Shown here: positions 31,469-36,807 of the stretch, one piece after another | Position numbering within the stretch: the stretch's first letter is position 1 | How the letters are laid out: every line of letters starts with the position of its first letter | Assembly (NCBI GenBank): GCA_903924465.1 | Contig: CAIYBN010000044.1 | Coordinates: 1 to 36,807 of the forward strand | Direction of reading: 5' to 3' | DNA: 36,807 nt | Source of the DNA: an uncultured Myxococcales bacterium | GTDB taxonomy: Bacteria > Myxococcota_A > UBA9042 | The notes under the pieces: generated by a model | The model's database searches: none | What the model was told of the DNA's origin: nothing | What the model saw: the letters and a program-made list of their open reading frames with translations, nothing else | Made by a program: the position numbers and the translations under genes

Positions 31469-32434
31469 TCACGGCTGCACCTGGGCAACGAGCCAGACGC
31501 GTATCTCCCGGCACGCGTCCTCCAGCTCAATCCGCGGACCCCAAAACATCGGACCGATTCGCTGCCATGCCTTGTGCACCGCGGCGCGCTTCACCGTGTC
31601 CGCCAGTAGCAACGCGGGTTCGTCCGGGTGTGGAACCCGGCCAATGTCCTTGTCGGTCAGCATTTCACTGGCCAGTGCGCGGATCGACATAGTCATCGGC
31701 GGCAGTGTCGACGCAGCGCGGATGACGTGCACGGCGTCCTCGTAGTGCCGCACGAAGGTGTCCGCAGCGATCTCGTCGCGTCCGTAGCGCCTGGACACAG
31801 CATCGAGCTTCTCCAACAGGGTCACGTACGGATGCACGCAGCGCACCTCCGTGGGGCGGTTGTCGACGAACCGGTCCAGCTGCGCATTCTGGCTCAGGAA
31901 GTCGTGCACGAAGGACGAGATCGCCACTGCGACGCACGGCAGGACGCGCGCCCGGCCGACCTCGAGCCGCACGAATGGGCTGACCGCATCGGCGAGCTGG
32001 TCGAGGAAGTGGCCCGGGTACATCGCCAAGTAGTCCGCCGTTCGCGCCTGCTTGTCCTCGCGCGTCGCATCTGCCGACACCCGCATCCCTGGAATCTGCA
32101 TCGCGGCGGGTAGGGCGGCGTACCACGCGCGGCGCAGCGCGAGCGGCCCGGCGTTGGTGCTCGTCCAGTTCGCGACCGCCGGCAAGCCCTCGACCGAACC
32201 GGCCTCCACCATGAGGTCCAAGTCCTCGGAAAAGCGCTGGATCAGGCCGAAGCCCTTGGATAGGCTCGTGCCGCCTTTGAACCAGATCGCGAGCCCGGTC
32301 CGATGCAGACCCCAGAGGCAGTGCGTGACCCAGTAGTCCTTTTCGACCAACGCCACGTCGATCTGGGTTACCCGGGCAACCTCGCGCAGCAGGTCAGCAA
32401 ACTGCGGGTCATCGTGGATGAAGGTCGTGCTCAC
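31469..32434 (-). CDS. abiEii: AbiEii-type nucleotidyltransferase toxin
   Basis: A 321-residue member of the AbiEii/AbiGii (MenT-related) family. The nucleotide-binding signature is GGTSLSK (54-60), the metal-binding acidic pair is in SEDLDL (69-74), and the third conserved segment reads LLEKLDAVSRRYGRDE. VEKDYWVTHCLW near the N-terminus is also a family mark. Relatives transfer nucleotides to RNA, including tRNA ends, and halt growth during phage infection. The GTG start at 32434 shares four bases with the antitoxin stop (GTGA), which fixes the start and shows translational coupling. It sits at the edge of the island next to the tRNA-Val scar. Family confident; target unknown. Confidence 0.93.
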   Translation of the reverse strand: MSTTFIHDDPQFADLLREVARVTQIDVALVEKDYWVTHCLWGLHRTGLAIWFKGGTSLSKGFGLIQRFSEDLDLMVEAGSVEGLPAVANWTSTNAGPLALRRAWYAALPAAMQIPGMRVSADATREDKQARTADYLAMYPGHFLDQLADAVSPFVRLEVGRARVLPCVAVAISSFVHDFLSQNAQLDRFVDNRPTEVRCVHPYVTLLEKLDAVSRRYGRDEIAADTFVRHYEDAVHVIRAASTLPPMTMSIRALASEMLTDKDIGRVPHPDEPALLLADTVKRAAVHKAWQRIGPMFWGPRIELEDACREIRVWLVAQVQP

Positions 32435-33012
32435 GCTGCCGCCGCCCGCAGGCACCTGCCGACAGCCGCAACGGTCGCCTTGCTGCCGTACTCCGCCGCC
32501 AACTCGCGCAGTTCTTCCCGATTCCAGCGACCGAGCCGCAACTGCGCCAGGAGGCCCGTTTCCAGTTCATGCAGTTCGATTGCCGCCATATCGTGATGCT
32601 GGAACAGGTCGACGATGAACCACTCGGGCTGCGGGCGATCCGGAAACAGCACCCGGCGCAGCATGAACTTGCGGCCGTCCAAGGTGAACTCCCCGGTCCG
32701 CTGCGTGTTGTAGACCAGCGTCGCGGCGAACATCGCGGTCGTGCCGAGCCCAAGCGCGTTCCAGCGTGCAGGGCCGGTCAGCAGAAAGCTGTCCGTTCCC
32801 AAAAAACCGGCGAGCAACGCCTCATCGGTCGCTGGCGCGGTGCCGAACCAGGTGCGCAGCGGCGCGTAGTACAAGCCGTGTGCGGCTTCACGCAGCTTGC
32901 CTTCGTGTACGAGTCGCTGCGCCAGCCGTGCGGGGTTCTTGCCCCATGCCCGCAGATCGCGGGTTCGGTAGGCGTGGCCGGGTTCCAGTTGTGGCTGCGC
33001 GGGCAGGGACAT
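32431..33012 (-). CDS. abiEi: AbiEi-type antitoxin / autorepressor
   Basis: A 193-residue protein preceding the toxin. Residues about 10-55 (YRTRDLRAWGKNPARLAQRL, then HEGKLREAAHGLYY) form the winged helix-turn-helix seen in AbiEi-like antitoxins, with the KL-R-A-GLYY wing. The rest (about 60-193) is the second domain, with TGPARWNALGLGTT and FQHHDMAAIELHELETGLLA. Such proteins neutralise AbiEii and repress their own promoter. The ATG at 33012 begins this domain; a longer frame from 33228 would cross the operator and is rejected. The palindrome at 33033-33053 stands 21 bases upstream. The stop overlaps the toxin GTG. It could be classed as DUF6088-like; the pairing makes the role confident. 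Confidence 0.88.
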   Translation of the reverse strand: MSLPAQPQLEPGHAYRTRDLRAWGKNPARLAQRLVHEGKLREAAHGLYYAPLRTWFGTAPATDEALLAGFLGTDSFLLTGPARWNALGLGTTAMFAATLVYNTQRTGEFTLDGRKFMLRRVLFPDRPQPEWFIVDLFQHHDMAAIELHELETGLLAQLRLGRWNREELRELAAEYGSKATVAAVGRCLRAAAA

Positions 33013-33032
33013 GGCGATCACCGTCGAGGTTC

Positions 33033-33053
33033 TACCGTACAAAAGATACGGTA
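33033..33053 (-). promoter_or_regulatory. palindromic operator of the AbiE pair
   Basis: TACCGTA (33033-33039) and TACGGTA (33047-33053) form a perfect 7-bp inverted repeat around a 7-base A-rich spacer. Its centre is 31 bases upstream of the antitoxin start, the usual place for AbiEi autorepression through inverted repeats. Binding is inferred. Confidence 0.65.
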
Positions 33054-33157
33054 ATCGCGTCGTGATGTCCAGCCCGCGAGCCGGGACGGGGTGTTCTTCC
33101 CGATTCGTGGTCCTGGCGAACGCGACAAACCGGCCGTCGGTTCTGTCGTCGAGCAAC

Positions 33158-33203
33158 GTGTACTTTGTTTTGGTCGTCTGGTGTACTTTGTTTTCGTCCA
33201 GAA
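33158..33203 (-). repeat. tandem 23-bp direct repeat upstream of AbiEi
   Basis: GTGTACTTTGTTTT occurs at 33158-33171 and again at 33181-33194, a period of 23 bases. The T-rich repeat is unlike the GC-rich surroundings and lies about 150 bases upstream of the antitoxin. It could be a second regulator site or an element-end repeat. Confidence 0.6.
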
Positions 33204-33380
33204 TATCGCGAAATACTGACGTGCGCACAGCTACTTAGGCGGAAAGGAAATCGCGTCAGCACTCGACGTCGTGGCCAAAGTCGCGCATCGACGCAGCGGA
33301 GTAGGGCGGCGCAGCAGCGGCGTCGTGCAGTCGCGCCCGCGTCGCCAGCGTTGGCCGTGTCCGATGCAAAATCACCAGTA

Positions 33381-33397
33381 GTTCTCAGTATAAGAAC
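33381..33397 (+). promoter_or_regulatory. inverted repeat with -10-like TATAAG
   Basis: GTTCT (33381-33385) and AGAAC (33393-33397) flank a 7-base spacer, the same geometry as the AbiE operator. The spacer and right arm contain TATAAG (33389-33394), resembling a -10 box for the small zinc-ribbon gene about 125 bases downstream. No -35 is clear. Confidence 0.3.
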
Positions 33398-33518
33398 AAC
33401 GGAGGCGCCCCCAAAGTCGCGCTCCTCAGCCCATCCAGGGCTGGCTCGCCGTGCGGATTTGCCGTGCGGTTCCTCACTGCTTGAAGGCCGGCGCGCGACG
33501 CCGGTGAAGGACTCGGCC

Positions 33519-33752
33519 ATGCGGCTCATCGGCGTTCTCGACCAAGATCAAGATGTTCCCTGCGCGACCTGCAACCACCACTGGGACGTGCGTTACCTGC
33601 TGAACGACCTTGGGCGCCACCGGCTGCGCGCGGAGGGCTTCGCGACCATCGTGTTCGATGATGGCGCGATCTTGGTCAACTGGTGCCCCAACTGCGACGT
33701 GCCGGCTGTGGCGCGGGTGCAGGTCCAACAGCCGCTGCGTGCGGTGGCGTAG
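33519..33752 (+). CDS. small zinc-ribbon-like protein
   Basis: A 77-residue protein with two Cys pairs, CATC (15-18) and CPNC (56-59), spaced as in a zinc ribbon. Between them lies LLNDLGRHRLRAEGFATIVFDDGAI, a helix and two strands. GAAGGA seven bases before the ATG at 33519 supports the start and excludes the Arg-rich 118-residue extension upstream. It is the only gene between the AbiE pair and the recombinase, and it reads away from AbiE. Such small Zn proteins in islands may bind DNA or RNA; the role is not known. Confidence is for a real gene with a metal site. Confidence 0.7.
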   Translation: MRLIGVLDQDQDVPCATCNHHWDVRYLLNDLGRHRLRAEGFATIVFDDGAILVNWCPNCDVPAVARVQVQQPLRAVA

Positions 33753-34102
33753 CTGGCAAGTACGGCGACAAACGGCAGGCCAGAAGCACGACGCCCTGCT
33801 GGGCGCTGTGTAGCTGGCCAGGCTGTTTGTTAGCCGGCGCTCTTGCCCAGACGCCTTCGCCCAAATGCCTACTATCTGCTAATACGCGAGAGAGCGCGCC
33901 CTCGCCGTACTCGCTCATGCCGATTCTGCCGACAAGCCTCGGCAGGCCAGCGGAAGTTCATGCGAATGCGCGGTTGCATGTCGATGACGACCGGTTAGCT
34001 GTGCGGTGCCCGAGGCGCCGTGCGGTTGGCTGGGCCGTTTCTTCTTACGGATGAATGACTTCGGGCTTCACAGACCGGCTGGCAGGGACTTCACATACGA
34101 TT
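33753..34102. other. intergenic stretch before the recombinase
   Basis: No gene is supported in these 350 bases. The frames are short and without ribosome sites. GCCTACTATCTGCTAATACG near 33870 is AT-richer than its surroundings, but no promoter could be assigned. Confidence 0.45.
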
Positions 34103-34165
34103 GGTGCGACGACCACACCACTGTGGTCAGCCTTTATCCTCAATCGTGTGCGAAGCGGTCGCACC
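34103..34165. promoter_or_regulatory. nested inverted repeats upstream of the recombinase
   Basis: GGTGCGAC (34103-34110) pairs with GTCGCACC (34158-34165) as an 8-bp perfect outer repeat. Directly inside its left arm is GACCACA-CCAC-TGTGGTC (34111-34128), a perfect 7-bp palindrome. The block ends 16 bases before the start codon. It may be the recombinase's own attachment or operator site, or a hairpin in the message. Confidence 0.5.
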
Positions 34166-34181
34166 GGACGAGGAGAGGCTC

Positions 34182-36050
34182 ATGAAATTCTTAGGCATCG
34201 CAAGAGTCAGCACCGAAGAACAAGCCGGCGACAACGGCGCCGGGCTCAACCGCCAGCACGACGCGATCCATCGTGTCGTCGAGGCCAACGGCGCGAGCCT
34301 CATCGGAATCGTCAACATCGTGGACGTCTCCGGCAGCGATGTCGGCACGTCCAAGGAGTGGCTGACGCAGGTCCTGCCGGTCATCGCCGACCCCGACGTT
34401 CACATCGCGATCGACGCGCTCGACAGGCTCATCCGCGCGTCCAACTTCGCCGCGTTCGGCGTGCTGGCCATCTGCCAAAGCACGCACACGCGCATCTACA
34501 CGCCCGCTGGCACGCACGACCTCGCGAGGCCCGACGGAGTGCTCGTCAGCGGCTTGCTGGCGCTGATTGGCGGCAAGGAGAAGGCCGAGATCGTCCGCCG
34601 ATCCCAGGCTGGCAAAGAGGCGAAACGGCAACGCGGGCAGTGGGTTCAGAGCGTGGACTTCTTGCCCCGCGGGATAGCCTACGACCGCAAGACGCAAACC
34701 TGGAGCTACACAACGGCGGCGGACGGAGTGCGCGAGGTGTTCAGGCTGGCGGCGGAGGGTGCGACGCAGGCCGAGATTGGCCGCCGCACGGGTGTTCCGA
34801 GCCAGACCATCCGCTTCCTGCTGCAGAATCCGATCTACGACGGCCGGCTGGTGTTTGCTTCGCGGTCGAGTGGCCGGATCGCCAACTCGAAGCACCAGCA
34901 GAAAGTCGCGCGTCCGGCCGACCACGTCATCGACGTGCGCGTCTACAGCGAGACTGACCAGCTGGTGCCGCACGAACTGTGGATGAGCGTGCAGGCGCGC
35001 CTTCGTGTGGCCGAACAGCAGCATCGGCGAACGCGTGAAGCCACGGCGCCGTCGTCATGGGCGTCCTCGTTCCTGTTTAGCTCGCATGAGCCCGATGCCG
35101 ACGGAACAGCGGCGCGCCGGCACATCGTCTACGGCTGCAGCACCGGCGCCGGCCCTCGCGCCGCCCCCAGGTACATGTGCCGCTGCAAACACGGGGACTC
35201 GTCAGGTGAACTGCGCCGCTGCGGGCTTGTGGGCTTCCGCTGCGATGTCGTGAATCCTTGCCTCGACCGCTACCTGACCGAACTCACCCACAGCGACTGG
35301 CTGGTCGCAGCCGCGTTCGAGGCGGTCAAACAGGCCAAGGCACCCGACACCGCGGCGATCGGCGAACGAACGGCAAGAGCGCTGGCTGCGCTGGAACGAC
35401 GCGAGAAGAGGCTGCTGGACCTGTACGAGCACGACGGCATCGACCTTCACGAGCACACCGCGCGTCGGGAAGTTATCAAAACGGAACGTGCTGTGCTGCA
35501 GCAGGCGCTGGCCAACGCGATTGCGGTGCCAGTTGTGCCGAGCGAGCGTGCGATTCGGGCTCAGGCAGCGGCGTGGAGCTGGAACGCGGAGTGGCCGCCG
35601 GAGCAAAAGCGCAAGTGGTTGGCGAAGTACGTGGAGGCGATCTACATCGCGAACCACGCGATCGTGTGGGCGAACTTTCGGGTCTACGGTGACGATGGCA
35701 GCGTCGTGACGTGCACTTCAGACCGGCCGGCGAGTTGGGAAGAACTGCTGGGTCATGCGCCTACGGGTATCAAGCGCACCGCGGCCGCGCAGGGAGCGGT
35801 TCCGACGGCGCTGGCGGCTGACAGCTTGGGCATCAGCGGCGACATGCTGCGGTGGTATCTGGCGCACGGCGTCGTGACGTTCGCGGGCGCCATGAGCGGC
35901 AACAAGCGCTTGTGGGCACAAGAGGACGTCGAGATGGCGCGTCAGGCGTTGACGGCGCACAGAGCTGCGCATCAGGGTGCACTCCGTCCGGGCAGGTGGG
36001 CGGCGACTGATGCAGGAGGCAGATCGCTGGGATCCGGCGCGCAGCTGTAG
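34182..36050 (+). CDS. large serine recombinase with C-terminal MerR-like domain
   Basis: A 622-residue site-specific recombinase. The catalytic N-domain has R8 and S10 (GIARVSTEEQ), and D81, R82 and R85 in DALDRLIR, matching resolvase active sites. The recombinase domain follows (GRRTGVPSQTIRFLLQNPIY). The zinc-ribbon part is degenerate: the first pair is a single Cys (CSTGAG), then CRC and later single Cys. A helical Arg/Glu-rich stretch (about 385-450) looks coiled-coil. Residues about 540-605 (ALAADSLGISGDMLRWYLAH, ending MSGNKRLWAQEDVEMARQAL) resemble a MerR/excisionase winged helix, an addition not usual in this family. GAGGAG lies upstream of the ATG at 34182. It probably integrates or excises an element; its target site is unknown. 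Confidence 0.93.
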   Translation: MKFLGIARVSTEEQAGDNGAGLNRQHDAIHRVVEANGASLIGIVNIVDVSGSDVGTSKEWLTQVLPVIADPDVHIAIDALDRLIRASNFAAFGVLAICQSTHTRIYTPAGTHDLARPDGVLVSGLLALIGGKEKAEIVRRSQAGKEAKRQRGQWVQSVDFLPRGIAYDRKTQTWSYTTAADGVREVFRLAAEGATQAEIGRRTGVPSQTIRFLLQNPIYDGRLVFASRSSGRIANSKHQQKVARPADHVIDVRVYSETDQLVPHELWMSVQARLRVAEQQHRRTREATAPSSWASSFLFSSHEPDADGTAARRHIVYGCSTGAGPRAAPRYMCRCKHGDSSGELRRCGLVGFRCDVVNPCLDRYLTELTHSDWLVAAAFEAVKQAKAPDTAAIGERTARALAALERREKRLLDLYEHDGIDLHEHTARREVIKTERAVLQQALANAIAVPVVPSERAIRAQAAAWSWNAEWPPEQKRKWLAKYVEAIYIANHAIVWANFRVYGDDGSVVTCTSDRPASWEELLGHAPTGIKRTAAAQGAVPTALAADSLGISGDMLRWYLAHGVVTFAGAMSGNKRLWAQEDVEMARQALTAHRAAHQGALRPGRWAATDAGGRSLGSGAQL

Positions 36051-36064
36051 TAGAACGCGACGCC

Positions 36065-36301
36065 ATGAAGGTTCTGGCCCTCCTAAGCGAAGTCGAAGTC
36101 ATCGCGGTCGGCAGTGCCATCCGCGAGCTCGCGCGGTTGAAGCGCGTCTACGGACCCGGCCGGTGGCGCAAGCTCAAGGCCATCGCGCGCGTCGTTTTGG
36201 CGGATGGCGTGACCGCGGTCGCTGAGATACACTGGTACGAGGCGCACGGCATCGGCGCCCGCGAGCACAAGGTCAAACGCCTGTTGGACGACGCACCATG
36301 A
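36065..36301 (+). CDS. small conserved hypothetical protein (HWYEAHGIG type)
   Basis: A 78-residue basic protein with GPGRWRKLKAIARVVLADG and a C-terminal IHWYEAHGIGAREHKVKRLL. This motif pair recurs in short uncharacterised proteins of many bacteria, from memory. It begins 14 bases after the recombinase stop and overlaps the next gene by four bases (ATGA), so the three genes are probably one transcript. The predicted structure is a small beta-rich fold with a basic face, which could bind nucleic acid. The first 20 residues look poorly conserved. Function unknown. Confidence 0.72.
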   Translation: MKVLALLSEVEVIAVGSAIRELARLKRVYGPGRWRKLKAIARVVLADGVTAVAEIHWYEAHGIGAREHKVKRLLDDAP

Positions 36302-36531
36302 AAGACACAGCAGAAAAACCCATGTTTGTCGTGTGCTTGTCCAACCGCGGGCACGCCGTGTCGCTCGTGACCAGGCGGCTGTATCGCCGGCTCGAAGATC
36401 CGGTCGCCGCCAGCCACGCGATGGTGCGGGTCGTGGATGAGTCGGGCGAGGACTACCTGTTTCCCGCGAAACTTTTTGCCGAGGTCGCGCTGCCGAAGCC
36501 GCTGGCTTCACGGTTGGCGCGCGCAGCGTGA
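36298..36531 (+). CDS. small conserved hypothetical protein (DESGEDYLFP type)
   Basis: A 77-residue protein. The core MFVVCLSNRGHAVSL leads through a helix (TRRLYRRLEDPVAA) to MVRVVDESGEDYLFPAKLF and AEVALPKPL. The VDESGEDYL-P block is typical of a widespread family of short uncharacterised proteins with an SH3-like beta layout. Its ATG overlaps the stop of the preceding gene as ATGA. The pairing with the HWYEAHGIG-type gene suggests a functional couple. No catalytic residues are evident and the function is unknown. Confidence 0.75.
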   Translation: MKDTAEKPMFVVCLSNRGHAVSLVTRRLYRRLEDPVAASHAMVRVVDESGEDYLFPAKLFAEVALPKPLASRLARAA

Positions 36532-36807
36532 TTGTCCCGGGGTGCCGCCCAGACGAGCGCGATGCTCATAGGGGAGCCGACGCAGCGTGATACGGTGCGT
36601 TGACGAGAGCTGCTGGGCAGATCACTGGAACGGGTTCTGCCGCAAACCGGCGCGCGGGATCGATCAGGGGGCGCATCCGCAGACTGATTCAAGCCGCCCG
36701 TAGCGCCACCGCCGGCTCGCACCGCCACGCCGCCCGCAGCGCCAGCATCGGCGGGCTTCCAGCGTGACTCCACCGAATCCCCGACCGCTTCATCCGCTGC
36801 TGCATCA
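36532..36807. other. right edge, no gene recognised
   Basis: The last 276 bases show no supported gene. A minus-strand frame over part of it is Arg/Ala-rich and has shadow composition. TTGACG at 36600 looks like a -35 box without a clear -10. Confidence 0.4.

Larger units (their letters stand above)
31208..36807. mobile_element. left part of an integrated genomic island
   Basis: From the tRNA-Val breakpoint to the window edge the gene set changes from envelope lipoproteins to an AbiE-type pair, a small zinc-ribbon protein, a large serine recombinase, and two small conserved genes. Spacing becomes looser and the intergenic parts hold AT-richer palindromes. The right end and any tyrosine integrase, the usual tRNA-targeting enzyme, are not visible. 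The serine recombinase may belong to a second nested element. Confidence 0.7.

Noticed and set aside
33013..33228. Longer antitoxin starting at 33228
   Set aside because: The extra 72 residues would be translated from the operator palindrome and the tandem repeat; the HTH domain begins right after the ATG at 33012.

Overview
The window is about 36.8 kb of GC-rich DNA with dense coding. Many genes encode secreted lipoproteins with an Asp/Ala-rich linker after the lipobox, tandem cysteine-rich repeats of the CDDG-x-PCT-x-DSC type, or beta-propeller bodies. Together with a TonB-dependent vitamin B12 system and outer-membrane beta-barrels, this points to a Gram-negative bacterium of the Myxococcota (former Deltaproteobacteria) or a close relative. 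The assignment is inferred from style; no marker gene is present.

Left part (1-6420, all minus strand): a truncated RRM RNA-binding protein with a structured leader, an HSD10-type short-chain dehydrogenase, and an envelope redox cassette. In transcription order the cassette reads: lipoprotein with two near-identical Rieske [2Fe-2S] domains, outer-membrane beta-barrel with an N-terminal haem c motif (ATGA junction), YceI-type isoprenoid-binding protein, small two-TM protein. A cN-II-like 5'-nucleotidase lies upstream. I consider the cassette the best candidate for an undescribed system: a possible quinone to Rieske to haem-barrel electron route across the envelope.

Middle (6421-18750): a large Cys-rich/propeller lipoprotein on the plus strand; a gene-poor stretch with one apparent remnant; a small lipoprotein coupled to a DUF1566-type protein; a radical SAM/SPASM protein; an RhlE-type DEAD-box helicase with a hairpin-rich leader; an S15/CocE-type hydrolase lipoprotein; an outer-membrane barrel; and a DUF1993 protein.

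B12 uptake operon (18808 to about 25150, minus strand): a cobalamin riboswitch precedes a BtuB-like receptor, a surface-type beta-propeller lipoprotein, a BtuF-like binding lipoprotein, and a fused BtuC-BtuD transporter. The first three genes overlap (ATGA, TGATG). The propeller occupies the place that BtuG holds in Bacteroides B12 loci.

Right-middle (25244-31132): three lipoproteins (one with four Cys-containing repeats, one with an NlpC/CHAP-like domain that seems to lack its catalytic residues, one with an Ig-like domain), then intergenic DNA.

Right end (31163-36807): the 3' half of a tRNA-Val gene with its own terminator marks the left edge of an integrated element. The element carries an AbiEi/AbiEii toxin-antitoxin (abortive infection) pair with a palindromic operator, a small zinc-ribbon protein, a large serine recombinase with an added MerR-like C-terminal domain, and two overlapping small conserved genes. 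Its right end lies outside the window.
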